DNA of 31,883 nt, taken from positions 1-31,883 of the forward strand of contig JBBRNO010000069.1 of assembly GCA_038230275.1 (NCBI GenBank), in the 5' to 3' direction. The stretch comes from JANXXV01 sp038230275 (GTDB lineage: Bacteria; Acidobacteriota; Terriglobia; Bryobacterales; Bryobacteraceae). Both the position numbers and the translations under genes were made by a program. Below, one piece after another: positions 7,058 to 16,272 of the stretch. Within the stretch, counting starts at the first letter, position 1; each line of letters starts with the position of its first letter. The notes beneath the pieces are model-generated. The model made no database searches and was not told the origin of the DNA. It was given only the letters and a program-made list of their open reading frames with translations.

Positions 7058-10027
7058 TTAGAAAACTCCAGAATAAATCTTAACGACCTGGTTGATAATC
7101 ACGTTTCCGGGGTTGCTGTATTGGACTGGTACCGCCACAGACTGCCCTGGCGCCAGACTGGTGTTCGAGGTAACAAATGGGCTGCCGCCGAATGACCCGG
7201 CTGCATTCGCGAGTGTGACCCCGGAAGTAAGACTCGTGAGCACTACCTGAATTGGCGAAGCAATAGTCTGCGAACCGGTATTCGTGATGGTAATCGTGCC
7301 AACGAAGAGCCGGGTTCCACGGTTGTAGCCTAGGCCTGACTGAACCACCTTCACTTGCCCCGTCACATCGCTCGCGGTAGGCAGCGAAAAATACGCCACC
7401 GCCGGATCGTGATCCGATATCCGCTCCGGTCGGTTCGCGTCATTGCGGAAGCTCTCCGGAAAATCCGAATTCAACCGCGCAATGGCAAACCGCGTGAAGC
7501 GCGGCAATATCGCCGAGTTCACTAAAACATGATCCAGCTCCTGCGCATCGCCGTCGAAGTTAAACGAATACCGCTGATCGGCGGCAAGCGTATCGGTGAG
7601 GTCTGTCAGATTCGGGTTCACCAGATCCGCGCTGGCCAGTACAACTTGATCGGCAGGCGTTGGCAAGCCTATGATCGTGCCGATGCTGTCGCCGTATCCG
7701 TCATTGAAAGCGAACGCGTTGTAATCCCCCAGCGAGATGATGTTCTCCGAAGGACTAGCCGCCTGACGCGCTTGAATCAGGTTCGCCAGAAACTCTGCCT
7801 GCGCCCGGCGCTTCGTCCGAACGCGATTTCCATCCACCGGATCGGCAACACCGCTCAACGACCGTAGATGATTCACAATTACCGTCACCGGCAGCGGCAC
7901 GGCATTCGCCCCCGACGCCGCCGTAGCGCGTAACACCAGCGGCGGACGGTCATTCAGAACTGCGGGAAGCCCCGTGCCCGGGTCAGTGTAGGTCGTATTC
8001 AAGCCGTACTGCGTTACATCGACCACATTCACTTTCGTCGATTTCACCAGAAACCCGACATCGATCCCGCCAATGTCGTTCCCCTCAAACAAGAACGCCG
8101 AGTAGTTCGGACTCGGCGCCAGCGCGGCTACCGCATCGCCATTTACCTTCGCCGCCAGCGCTTGCAGCGTGGACAAATTTTCCATCTCTTCCACGCCGAT
8201 GATATCCGGCGTGTTCAGCACATTGCGAATGGCCAGTGACATCTTGGTCAAGCGGTTGCTAAACGCCGCCGGCGTCAGAACCACATCGGATACCGCCGGG
8301 TCTGCCACCGTGTCGAAAAATCGTTCCATATTGAACGACGCCACCGTCAACTCGCCCGCCAGCGGCACCGGAACCGCGGTGAAGGAAACGTTCGGCCCCG
8401 CTGTGGGAACCGGTGACGGATCGGTCAGAATCGTATAGGTGCGGAATCCGAAGTCCAGCGGCCCAACCAACCCGGTAATCGTGGTGCCTGCCGTCACGTC
8501 CAACACGGTGGATCCGGGCTGCCCCTTGGTATCCACGCGCAGACGCTCAGGGTTCGAATCGAAGCGCGGAATGTTCGCCGGGCTTCCCGCGGGCAGCGGA
8601 TCGGGAATCTGAATTCCCGGTTCGCGGAACGGCCGCGCGATGCCCTGAATCACACCATAGAAAACACCGTTCGAAGCAGAAGTCGCATTCGCTTCACTCA
8701 CCGTGCCTTGCGTCGGACCAATCACCACCAGGGAATTCACTTGCACGCGCATCCCTTCGTATTTTTCAAGATTGTTAATCGCACTGTTGGGCGCCATTTC
8801 CAACGCCGTCAGAATCACTGCGGCAGGCAGAGTCTGGTTCGCGGCCAGCACCGTCACCGATGTTGGGGCGATCTCGGTCACGGACGGACTGGGCAGATCG
8901 CTGCTGGGAATGAATTCACTGATGTTCCCTGTCACGCAGACGGAGTTACCCACGGCCGCTGCGGCAGGCGGAGCGGTCGATGTGAATACGAAAACTCCAT
9001 CCGACGTCAAGGGATTGCTATCGCCCGGGTCTGGCATTTGCAGGAAGAAGCCGTTCGATTTGCGCGCCGTTACAATTCCGCTGGTGGTCTCGCTGCTTCC
9101 CACAAATGGCGATGTGTCACCGCTGCCCTGAATCTGGCTGATGGTGTGCGTAACGGTGCAGGTGGCCGCCGCGGTAACCGAAAGTTGAAACAACGCGGAC
9201 ACCGTGGTGGTTGTGGCATCGGTAACTTGAATTGTGAAAATGAACGGCGAGCCAACCGTGCTGGTAGGCGTTCCAGTCAGCACTCCGGCGCTGCTGATGG
9301 CGAAATCGAACGGAAGTGTGCTGCCTGATGCCAGCGCCCATGTAGGCGTACCGGACGCGCCGCTGACTGCAAAGGTTTGTGAGTAGAGCGTGTTCACAAT
9401 CGCATTGGGAAGCGGTGATATCGTCGAAATCGACAGCGCACAGCAACTCGTGTTACGCGGATTCGGCGCACCCGCCGTGAAGTCCGCCGAGTTCGAATCC
9501 GTATCCGTCGATCCGCCGCCTTTTCTAATATCGGCCGTCGTATTCGTTAACACCGGCGCAGCGGCACCCTCAAAACAATTGGCCGTCGGACCGTATCCCA
9601 CCAGATCTACCAAGCCGGTAGGACACGCCACCGTCAGCGCCGTGGTACTGGACACTAGCGCCACCTTGCCAGCAGTCGCGGACATGGCGATCGTGCCGGT
9701 GGCATCCGGACTGGGCAGATTCGTAGTGCCGCCCGCACCCACCGCCTCCTGAACCAGATAAAACTTGCCAGGTTGAATGGTGCCGGTGAGGGTAGTAACC
9801 TGCCATGTGGTTCCCGTGGCCGCGCCGTATTGCACCGACCATCCAGTCACGTTGACCGGGGAAGCGCTCAGGTTATAGAGTTCGATGAAGTCGTTCTTGA
9901 AGGTGGCTCCGCTATTGCCGCCGCCGCCGTACACCTGACTGATGACGACGCTCGTACTGCCGCCGCCGAACACAGAAGATGCCGCGGAGAGTAAGAATAG
10001 TAAAGCGGAAACAATACGTATTAACAT
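7058..10027 (-). CDS. Large secreted nuclease: lamin-tail, Ig-like and endonuclease/exonuclease/phosphatase domains
   Basis: A 989-residue exported protein. The chosen ATG is preceded by GGAGGA (10031-10036) and starts a good signal peptide (MLIRIVSALLFLLSAASSVFG); a start 13 codons earlier lacks this. Domains in order: lamin-tail domain (about 22-150, VVISQVYGGGG...DFIELYN), a putative Ig/cadherin-like repeat (about 195-285), an OB-like YhcR/ExeM-type region, an EEP nuclease domain (about 560-880) and a C-terminal beta domain (about 885-989). EEP active-site motifs are visible: VASFNMERF, VIVNHLRS, SLGDYNAF, LDHVLVN and ISDHDPAVAYF. This matches the ExeM/NucH type of extracellular DNase, which degrades environmental or biofilm DNA. 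It is co-transcribed with the PEP-CTERM gene. The nuclease itself lacks a PEP-CTERM tag. Confidence 0.9.
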   Translation of the reverse strand: MLIRIVSALLFLLSAASSVFGGGSTSVVISQVYGGGGNSGATFKNDFIELYNLSASPVNVTGWSVQYGAATGTTWQVTTLTGTIQPGKFYLVQEAVGAGGTTNLPSPDATGTIAMSATAGKVALVSSTTALTVACPTGLVDLVGYGPTANCFEGAAAPVLTNTTADIRKGGGSTDTDSNSADFTAGAPNPRNTSCCALSISTISPLPNAIVNTLYSQTFAVSGASGTPTWALASGSTLPFDFAISSAGVLTGTPTSTVGSPFIFTIQVTDATTTTVSALFQLSVTAAATCTVTHTISQIQGSGDTSPFVGSSETTSGIVTARKSNGFFLQMPDPGDSNPLTSDGVFVFTSTAPPAAAAVGNSVCVTGNISEFIPSSDLPSPSVTEIAPTSVTVLAANQTLPAAVILTALEMAPNSAINNLEKYEGMRVQVNSLVVIGPTQGTVSEANATSASNGVFYGVIQGIARPFREPGIQIPDPLPAGSPANIPRFDSNPERLRVDTKGQPGSTVLDVTAGTTITGLVGPLDFGFRTYTILTDPSPVPTAGPNVSFTAVPVPLAGELTVASFNMERFFDTVADPAVSDVVLTPAAFSNRLTKMSLAIRNVLNTPDIIGVEEMENLSTLQALAAKVNGDAVAALAPSPNYSAFLFEGNDIGGIDVGFLVKSTKVNVVDVTQYGLNTTYTDPGTGLPAVLNDRPPLVLRATAASGANAVPLPVTVIVNHLRSLSGVADPVDGNRVRTKRRAQAEFLANLIQARQAASPSENIISLGDYNAFAFNDGYGDSIGTIIGLPTPADQVVLASADLVNPNLTDLTDTLAADQRYSFNFDGDAQELDHVLVNSAILPRFTRFAIARLNSDFPESFRNDANRPERISDHDPAVAYFSLPTASDVTGQVKVVQSGLGYNRGTRLFVGTITITNTGSQTIASPIQVVLTSLTSGVTLANAAGSFGGSPFVTSNTSLAPGQSVAVPVQYSNPGNVIINQVVKIYSGVF

Positions 10028-10030
10028 TAA

Positions 10031-10036
10031 TCCTCC
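10031..10036 (-). promoter_or_regulatory. Ribosome binding site deciding the nuclease start
   Basis: GGAGGA on the minus strand, three bases before the ATG at 10027 (GGAGG core nine to four bases upstream). It is the strongest Shine-Dalgarno seen in this part of the window and supports the 989-residue start over the longer alternative. Confidence 0.7.
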
Positions 10037-10049
10037 GTCACTCACGAAT

Positions 10050-10079
10050 AAGCTACGGTAGCACACCTCCGTGTTTCAA
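10050..10079 (-). promoter_or_regulatory. Candidate promoter of the nuclease/PEP-CTERM operon
   Basis: On the minus strand TTGAAA (10079-10074) is followed by 18 bases and TAGCTT (10055-10050). Transcription would begin near 10043, giving a leader of about 15 bases that contains the GGAGGA site. Just upstream lies a perfect 12-base palindrome GAATTGCAATTC (10081-10092), which could be an operator. The -10 is only a partial match. Confidence 0.4.
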
Positions 10080-10114
10080 AGAATTGCAATTCGGTGACTA
10101 AAAGATCCGCTGTT

Positions 10115-12016
10115 TTAGAAAGTTTCGGGAAGCGCGACGGGAAGAACGGTTAACGTAACCCGGTGCTTTCCACGCGGCAGTTTCAGCATCGCGCCAGTGC
10201 ACGGAATCGATGTGCCATCCAGTTCGGCTTTGTTAGGCGCCTTGTCGAAAATCGCAATCGCCCGGGAGGAACTATCGTAGGTGAACTCCATCCCAGCCGG
10301 CAAACTGACAGCCGTCTTCAGGTTGCCATTGAAATCCAGTAAGCGCACCACCGGCTGCTGACTGGCTGCCTCCACCGAATGCCCGCCGGCCGGTAGCCAT
10401 TGCGTGTTCCCGTCGGTTACCGGCCAGAGTTTTCCATCCACCTTTGCCGTCCCCGCCCACGTGAGCCCCACGCCATGTGGCGAGTCGATTGTAGTCTTCC
10501 CGGCAGTCTCGTCATAGCGTGTCACCACCGCCGCCGCGGCCGGAAGCAGTTTCAGATCGGGGGCAAGAATCGAATTCTCGAAATACAGCGCAACACGCGG
10601 AAAAGCCTGCGCCGCCACGTGTACTAATTGAAACAATTCCGCCCCGGTTTGTTGCTTTGTGGGGTAGACATCCTGGTAGCGTTCCACGATGTTGATGTCG
10701 ATAGCCAGCTTCTCGGTATGCTTCGTCAACGGCTCATAACGTTTCGCGATCTGTGGATAACGGTCGGGCCCCAAATCCCAAATAGTCGCCGGATCTTCAA
10801 TCAGAAACGTAAAGTCGTGCTCTTCCAGCATCGGCAGCACCCGCGCCGCATCCGCGCCAATCAGGTCCCTCATCCGTGTGTCGAACCGGTCGTCCACATG
10901 CGTCAGCACCAGATCCAGATTCGGCTTTTCATGACTGCGAATCGTTTCAATCTCCGCCATCCATTGCGACTGCATTTTACGCGCCAGACCGGCCCGGTAG
11001 TCGAGAAAATCTTTCATCCCGGCGGCATTGGCCGGCTGCAGCAGCGTGATCGGGTCAATCCCTTTCCCCACTTGATAAGCCTTGCGGACATCGTCGTTGA
11101 ATGGAGTGAAGCGCGCCGGGTTGGCGGCGCCTTCCAAAGATTCGAAGTACAGTTCCGCCAAATTCACGCCATCCCAATCGAAGCGGTTAACCAGCGCCCG
11201 TGTCTCCCGCGCGGCAGCCTCAAAACAGTCCCGATTATTCAGGTTCATCAGCTTTCGCCAGTCCAGGTGCGCATCCTGCAACAGGCCGGTCTTCTCGCGC
11301 CACTCCGGATGATTGTTCCAAAATGCTTCGCTGACGTGCGGCAACTCCAGCCAGGCATACACCAGAATGGCCCGCTTGTGGCACGCCTCAATCAGCTTCT
11401 TCAGATATTCGTCCCGCTGCGCATCGGGTTCGTTGAAGTGCCACGCCGCCACGTGAATGGCGCCGATTCCGGCGGTGCGCCAGCGGCTGGCGAAGTAGTC
11501 GACATCCACCCGCGACCTGTAGCTGGAATCGAAGAATGCCCAAAGATTAGCGCTGCGGAACCGCGGTTTTGCGCCAAGGTCCACCAACGCTTGCAGAATG
11601 TATGGATAGCGCTCAAACCCCAACTTCCCCGGACTGGTAGCCAACCAGAAAACTGCACCCTGACCCGTCCGGAAACCAGCCATCAGTGGAGCCGCCAGCG
11701 TGCGGTCCTTGGCGAAGATCGTGGCCTCTTTGGGCAGTTCGAATACGGCAACTTCGACGGCTTGCCGCCATACAATTGCCAGCTTCGGATAACGGAAGTC
11801 GATCATGCCACGCACTTCCATCCGGCGGGAAGTCGCATGGATCCCCAGCGCCTCAGCTTGCGGCGAGGCCCCTTCCAGTATCAGAAAACCGCCCTTGGCC
11901 GCTTCGGCCAGACTAGCCGCTGGCGCAGGCAGCCCCACCGAACCCAGCAGGTTATCCCAAGGATTGGCCCAAATCGAAAGAGGACTCAGCAGCACCAGGC
12001 TAATGAGTAAACGCAT
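10115..12016 (-). CDS. Exported glycoside-hydrolase-like protein (GHL10-type TIM barrel)
   Basis: A 633-residue exported protein (signal about residues 1-17, MRLLISLVLLSPLSIWA). Residues 20-150 resemble a class I amidotransferase-like flavodoxin fold (AAKGGFLILEG, LMAGFRTGQGAVFWL). Residues about 160-480 resemble glycosyl-hydrolase-like family 10: GIGAIHVAAWHFNEPD, KRAILVYAWLELPH, NHPEWREK, LMNLNNRDCFEAA and FDWDGVNLAELYFES. The C-terminal 150 residues are beta-rich. Related folds occur in the polysaccharide-processing domains of PgaB and PelA. Its start overlaps the stop of the TPR/barrel gene by 17 bases, so the two are coupled and probably act on the same polymer. Hydrolytic activity and substrate are unproven. 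Confidence 0.75.
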   Translation of the reverse strand: MRLLISLVLLSPLSIWANPWDNLLGSVGLPAPAASLAEAAKGGFLILEGASPQAEALGIHATSRRMEVRGMIDFRYPKLAIVWRQAVEVAVFELPKEATIFAKDRTLAAPLMAGFRTGQGAVFWLATSPGKLGFERYPYILQALVDLGAKPRFRSANLWAFFDSSYRSRVDVDYFASRWRTAGIGAIHVAAWHFNEPDAQRDEYLKKLIEACHKRAILVYAWLELPHVSEAFWNNHPEWREKTGLLQDAHLDWRKLMNLNNRDCFEAAARETRALVNRFDWDGVNLAELYFESLEGAANPARFTPFNDDVRKAYQVGKGIDPITLLQPANAAGMKDFLDYRAGLARKMQSQWMAEIETIRSHEKPNLDLVLTHVDDRFDTRMRDLIGADAARVLPMLEEHDFTFLIEDPATIWDLGPDRYPQIAKRYEPLTKHTEKLAIDINIVERYQDVYPTKQQTGAELFQLVHVAAQAFPRVALYFENSILAPDLKLLPAAAAVVTRYDETAGKTTIDSPHGVGLTWAGTAKVDGKLWPVTDGNTQWLPAGGHSVEAASQQPVVRLLDFNGNLKTAVSLPAGMEFTYDSSSRAIAIFDKAPNKAELDGTSIPCTGAMLKLPRGKHRVTLTVLPVALPETF

Positions 12017-14012
12017 ACCAGAATCCAGCTCTTAGATCGTAAAAATGCGCTCCGCGCGGATTCCCTTCCCGGACTGTGTAGTAGCCTTTCACCGCGCTCA
12101 CCGTAAAGGCCAGCGATCGTGGCATCTGCTTGGTGCGGAATTTCACTCCCGGACCCTGCTCAAAGTAATTTGCCCAATATTGCCGGTTCATATCCGTAGT
12201 AGCGTTGCCGTTCCAAAAGAACTGAAATTGCATGCTCGCCATCTCCGGCAGCGTGTAACCGAAGTGGTTTTGCGAGTAGAACAGCACGTCGTTTTGAAAG
12301 CGGCTGACGAACACCCCGTCGTTGTTCGATTCAAAGAATAATCCCTTCGATTCCGCCCCGATATTGTGGCCGGCGCTTCTTGAAAACGAGAGCCCTCCCC
12401 TGTAGTCGGGAATCATCTTGCCCACATTCGGCTGTTGGCGGTATCGCACCGCCTCGCCCGCTTCCCCCCACGCCATCAAACCTTTCCAGGGTGTGGTGGA
12501 GACGCCGGCCGCGAAGATGAATGAGTTTTCTGAAAGATACTGCGGGGCCGCGAGTCCGCCTTGCGATTCCGTGTGCCCACGGACATCGCCGACGATTCTA
12601 GTAGAAATGTAGGGATGAATTGGCAGCGACCCCAGTTTGAATTCGGTCTTGATCTGACTGTATGAAAACAGGTCTTTCCAGCGGGAAGAATAGAACGGAT
12701 ACGTCCACACCGTGGTGCGGACACGCGCCAGGCTGGGGCGCAGATTTTCAAATGCCCGCGACGCTTCACCGGCGATCTTCGGGTCCGGACTTTCTTTGGC
12801 CTGCTTGAAGAATCCCAGCGCCTGCTTGTCGTCGTGCAAAATGTTGTAAGTCCAACCCAGCTTCAGCAGCACCGCGTAATCGTCCGGGTTGTCCTCGTGC
12901 GCGATGCGCAGGTATTTCAGCGCGTCCTTCAAATATCCGGCTTGCAGGCTGCGCGTGGCCAGTGCCGCCGGATCCTGGCTTATACCATCCTGATGCACCT
13001 CACCCGCGCTGGCCCGTGGCGCCGCCAGCGCCTTTCGCACGCGGTCGGTTACTTCCTTATCCTTCGAGTTCAGTGCTTTCTCCAGCAGCTTTATCGCCGA
13101 TTTCTTGTCATTGGTCCCCAGCAGAAGAAATCCTAACTGCGCCGCGGAGAGCAAATCGTCCGGCGCCACCGCGGTCACGTTCTGAAACTCCGCAATGGCT
13201 TCTGCCTTGTTGTTCATCGCCAAGTGAAGATAGCCCAGTTCCCGGCGAAGCTCGATGTTTTTTGGATCCAGCGTCAACGCCCGCTTGAATTCATAGACGT
13301 AGGGATACCGCGGCGGCAACTGCTCGCGGGCCATTTCCGCTACCCGAGGTTCTCCACCCCTGGACGCCGCAAGCAGCGCCGCCGTCGCATCTTCGGTATG
13401 GCTTTGCGCCTTCCACACCCGCGCTAAATCCAACAGCAACGCCCGCATGTCCGGACGCAACGCGAAAGCTTTTTCATAGTGTTCGGCAGCCAGCGGCAGG
13501 TTGTCACGCTGCTCTGCAAGTTGCGCTAGCTCATGGTGCGCACTGAAATTCCCCGGAGAAAGTTCCAACGCCCTGGTCCATCGGGTAATGCCGTCGTTCA
13601 GAGCCTTATCTATGTTGTGGAATGCGGTCTCGGCTGTGGTATTTCCGGTCTTTCGAATGCGGTCGAAAATGCGCCGCGCCTCGGCCTGCTGCTTCGTTTC
13701 ATTACACAAAAACGCATATTCCAGAGCAACATGCGTATCCGCCGGATCTATGCGCATGGCCTCACCGAACTGCGTACGCGCCGATTCCGGCTCACCCACT
13801 TTCAGATACGTGTACGCAAGATCTTTGCGGATGGCCGCACTATTGGGTTCGGCGGAAATCGCCTGCTGGAAGAGCTCAATCGCCGCTTCGTAAGTCCGGG
13901 CTTGCAGCGCCGCGTAGGCACTGGCCAGCGCGGGCGCCTTGGGGGCCACGGCGTTTCCCTGCGCCTGAAGAACGGTTGCGCCGAGCAGCAAGAAAATGAG
14001 AATGCGAGTCAT
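12000..14012 (-). CDS. TPR protein with C-terminal outer-membrane beta-barrel
   Basis: A 670-residue exported protein with signal peptide (MTRILIFLLLGATVLQAQG). About residues 30-430 are tetratricopeptide repeats (AAIELFQQAISAEPNSAA, ARTQFGEAMRIDPADTH and others). From about 445 the sequence alternates aromatic and polar residues and ends in YDLRAGFWYAFTH, as outer-membrane barrel strands do. The design (periplasmic TPR then barrel) is that of PgaA, BcsC, PelB and the NfrA C-terminal domain, which export exopolysaccharide or form surface receptors. The coupled downstream gene for a glycosidase-like protein supports the export idea. No synthase or c-di-GMP protein is adjacent. An AGAGG site precedes the ATG. 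General class is well supported, specific role inferred. Confidence 0.82.
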   Translation of the reverse strand: MTRILIFLLLGATVLQAQGNAVAPKAPALASAYAALQARTYEAAIELFQQAISAEPNSAAIRKDLAYTYLKVGEPESARTQFGEAMRIDPADTHVALEYAFLCNETKQQAEARRIFDRIRKTGNTTAETAFHNIDKALNDGITRWTRALELSPGNFSAHHELAQLAEQRDNLPLAAEHYEKAFALRPDMRALLLDLARVWKAQSHTEDATAALLAASRGGEPRVAEMAREQLPPRYPYVYEFKRALTLDPKNIELRRELGYLHLAMNNKAEAIAEFQNVTAVAPDDLLSAAQLGFLLLGTNDKKSAIKLLEKALNSKDKEVTDRVRKALAAPRASAGEVHQDGISQDPAALATRSLQAGYLKDALKYLRIAHEDNPDDYAVLLKLGWTYNILHDDKQALGFFKQAKESPDPKIAGEASRAFENLRPSLARVRTTVWTYPFYSSRWKDLFSYSQIKTEFKLGSLPIHPYISTRIVGDVRGHTESQGGLAAPQYLSENSFIFAAGVSTTPWKGLMAWGEAGEAVRYRQQPNVGKMIPDYRGGLSFSRSAGHNIGAESKGLFFESNNDGVFVSRFQNDVLFYSQNHFGYTLPEMASMQFQFFWNGNATTDMNRQYWANYFEQGPGVKFRTKQMPRSLAFTVSAVKGYYTVREGNPRGAHFYDLRAGFWYAFTH

Positions 14013-14102
14013 CTTTCGGCCTCTGAGTCATAAGGGTAGTGGGACTAGGCCTGCGGATTTCTCTGAATTTGTTGCGGGGATTAAAAGCCGAACCGTCTCG
14101 CG

Positions 14103-14564
14103 TCAGTGCACCCGGTCATAAACGCCAACGTTCGTAACGCTGACACCGGCCTTGTCTTTGGACGTTGTAGTAACGGTCATCACCCGCCCGTCCTTGGAAA
14201 CCACACGCCGGCTGGTGGCCACCACTTCCAGGCTTTTCATGTAGGCCGCATCTACTGTATTAGAATCGATCCGCTTCAGGGAAACGGGAGCCTGCATACC
14301 AGCGGATCCCATCACAATCACTTGCGCACCGTTATAATCGGCAGTATAGGTAGAGGAGCTTATCTTTCCCTGGGCATTGGTGGTTTCGGAATGATAGCGA
14401 ACTCCCATCCCCACCGATTCCATCTCAATCGTCATGGACTTGGGCAGAGTACCAGGGGCAAATCTGGACTTCTCCAGATTCAAAATCCATTTGCCTGCAA
14501 AAGGATCAGCCGCCCCCAGCAGTAGCGAGCCTGAGAGTGCAATGGAAAGCAAGAGTTTTTTCAT
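14103..14564 (-). CDS. Small secreted protein of unknown function
   Basis: A 153-residue exported protein with a clear signal peptide (MKKLLLSIALSGSLLLGA). The mature part opens with DPFAGKWILNLEKSRF, an opening shared by many small acidobacterial secreted proteins of lipocalin-like, beta-rich character. No catalytic motif or cysteine pair is seen. It follows the DUF1111 di-heme gene by 62 bases, with a strong hairpin between them, and precedes the TPR gene by 90 bases, so its transcription unit is unclear. Expression is likely from its own promoter or by read-through. Function unknown. Confidence 0.75.
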   Translation of the reverse strand: MKKLLLSIALSGSLLLGAADPFAGKWILNLEKSRFAPGTLPKSMTIEMESVGMGVRYHSETTNAQGKISSSTYTADYNGAQVIVMGSAGMQAPVSLKRIDSNTVDAAYMKSLEVVATSRRVVSKDGRVMTVTTTSKDKAGVSVTNVGVYDRVH

Positions 14565-14586
14565 ATTTGTTCTGCAAGGAAGGGAT

Positions 14587-14609
14587 GGGGCCGCGGCTAA
14601 GGCGGCCCC
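14587..14609. terminator. GC-rich stem-loop after the di-heme gene
   Basis: Perfect 8-base inverted repeat GGGGCCGC / GCGGCCCC with a 7-base loop, 17 bases past the di-heme stop and 22 bases before the small secreted protein's start. On the minus strand it is not followed by a T-run, so it is not a classic intrinsic terminator. It could attenuate transcription or protect the 3' end of the di-heme mRNA. Confidence 0.45.
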
Positions 14610-14626
14610 TTTGAAACACTGCCGGA

Positions 14627-16159
14627 CTACAGCGACCGCAGGAAGTCCAGAATCGACTGCTTATCTGTCTCGCCGAGGGCGTTAAATCTATTCACCACCC
14701 CATTGGCCTCCGAAGGAGCGTAAAAGAAGGAAGCGAGATCCTTGGATGGATTGTCTCCGCCATCCGAGAAGGCGCCAGAGTAGTGGTCCTGGATCGCAAC
14801 CATCAGATCACTCGTACGTCCATCATGGAGGAAGAACAGCCGCTGCCCGACTCCCCAGAGTGGTGTCGTCCGGAATTCAGACGCTCCGGCGGCGCCCTGA
14901 ACGATGTTGTCGGCCATCGTCGCGCCCATGTCGTGAAGCAGCAAGTCCGAATAGAGGTTTACCGTCTTGCCTCGCAAAGCAACCGTACGCGGGCCTATTT
15001 GCTGGGCGGGCGTGGACGGATTGGCTACGCCGCGCGTCTGGAACGAAGGAGTGTGGCACTGTGCGCAGCCCACGTCGCTAAACAACTGTTTGCCCCTGAG
15101 CGCACTGGCGCTCATGACGGCCGGTTGCGGCGCGTCCACAAAACGCATGAACACGGCGAACATCAGCCAGGCGGGCATGATCTTGGTCGGATTGTTATAG
15201 TCCACTGCATCAGTGCGCGGAACGTCGAACGGTTCGTAGGCGAGATTGCAGCCAGTGTCTTCGCTTCGCGATATGGGGAAAAGATCGTTGCTGATGCCCA
15301 TTTCCACGCTGTACGCCTCGCCGGCGAACACTGTGAGGGAGGCATTCTGCGCCTTCCATCCGAATCGGCTGATGGTGCCGTTGTTCGGAACCCGGTTCGG
15401 CTTTCCACTGATCCCGAGCGACCGCTTCGTCGATGAGTCAGCATTCATGTTCGCAATGATGGCGCTGTCGGAGATACTCTCGATCAATCCCAGACCAAAC
15501 AGCTGCAGCGGGGTACGGAATGCAATATTGCGATTGCGCACTTGGGTTTCAAAGTCCGGCTGCTGCAAGTTGCAGTTCGGAGCATCGGACCGGCCTTTCA
15601 GAGTAAAGAGGCTGGTAACTCCTCCGTCGCGCGATCCATCCGAATTGTATTTAAAACGGACTTCACGAAACGCACCGTTCGGCAATTGAAAAGACGGCAC
15701 GGTGTTGGTTCCACCCAAGCGGTGGGCGATCTTCTCCGCCGGATTAATAGCGGTCGAGGAGCCTCCGATTACCGGTTGGAAATGACAAATGAAGCATTGA
15801 TCCGCGTTGAAAACCGGGCCCATGCCGGCCGAGTTGACGAGTTTCAGCGGTGAAAACGGGTTCCTCGGATCGGGATCGATCGGTGGAACGCCCTGCGGTT
15901 GTTGTGCGCAGGTGTCGCACGTTCCTTCCAGCTCGGAGACTCGCAGCAGGCTCTCATTGAACAGAGCGGTTTCATTGGCGTCCAGCCCTGGAACTGGACG
16001 GGGAATTGTTGAGGTCGGGTTAGGCCGCGGACCGGGATCGGTTGCTCTACGGCCGCGCGCCGTGTCTTGACCAAAAGCGATTGAAGTCAGAACCAGCGCC
16101 GAAGCGACTAGTCCCGCAAAAATGCGATTAGCAGAATTTGAAATGCGAATGTAATTCAT
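14627..16159 (-). CDS. Di-heme oxidoreductase of the DUF1111 family (c-type cytochrome)
   Basis: A 510-residue periplasmic protein with an N-terminal signal/anchor (about residues 12-30). Two c-type haem sites are visible: CFICH (C122, C125, H126) and CAQCH (C365, C368, H369). An additional CDTC at 81-84 lacks the histidine. The segment HDMGATMADN and the RLFFLHDGRTSDLMVAIQDH stretch are typical of the DUF1111 (thiol oxidoreductase, peroxidase-like) family. The true reaction of this family is not established; electron transfer or peroxide reduction is inferred from the two haems. It diverges from the PQQ dehydrogenase unit across a 260-base region. A GGAGG site sits about 12 bases before the ATG and a good sigma-70-type promoter lies upstream. 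Confidence 0.9.
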   Translation of the reverse strand: MNYIRISNSANRIFAGLVASALVLTSIAFGQDTARGRRATDPGPRPNPTSTIPRPVPGLDANETALFNESLLRVSELEGTCDTCAQQPQGVPPIDPDPRNPFSPLKLVNSAGMGPVFNADQCFICHFQPVIGGSSTAINPAEKIAHRLGGTNTVPSFQLPNGAFREVRFKYNSDGSRDGGVTSLFTLKGRSDAPNCNLQQPDFETQVRNRNIAFRTPLQLFGLGLIESISDSAIIANMNADSSTKRSLGISGKPNRVPNNGTISRFGWKAQNASLTVFAGEAYSVEMGISNDLFPISRSEDTGCNLAYEPFDVPRTDAVDYNNPTKIMPAWLMFAVFMRFVDAPQPAVMSASALRGKQLFSDVGCAQCHTPSFQTRGVANPSTPAQQIGPRTVALRGKTVNLYSDLLLHDMGATMADNIVQGAAGASEFRTTPLWGVGQRLFFLHDGRTSDLMVAIQDHYSGAFSDGGDNPSKDLASFFYAPSEANGVVNRFNALGETDKQSILDFLRSL

Positions 16160-16243
16160 CTATGGACGTGCCTCCGTTGAAGCAGCTCGGTATCACCCTT
16201 ATTGCGGTGCTGATTGTAGCCTTTACGCGTAGCCGTCTGATGA

Positions 16244-16272
16244 ATTGTACGGAAATGTTTTAGAATTATCAA
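16244..16272 (-). promoter_or_regulatory. Sigma-70-type promoter for the di-heme gene
   Basis: On the minus strand TTGATA (16272-16267) and TACAAT (16249-16244) are separated by exactly 17 bases. Predicted transcription start is near 16237, giving a leader of about 78 bases with a GGAGG ribosome site close to the ATG. This is the best -35/-10 pair seen in the window. A second TACAAT lies at 16213-16218 but without a matching -35. Confidence 0.6.

Noticed and set aside
10028..10066. Longer start for the nuclease
   Set aside because: The 13 extra residues precede a clean signal peptide, and GGAGGA is placed for the ATG at 10027.
10098..10118. Terminator after the glycosidase-like gene
   Set aside because: The CTAAAA/TTTTAG stem is only six weak pairs and overlaps the stop codon.
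10628..12010. Plus-strand open frame of 460 codons
   Set aside because: It is antisense to the glycosidase-like gene, which has a signal peptide and recognisable domain motifs.
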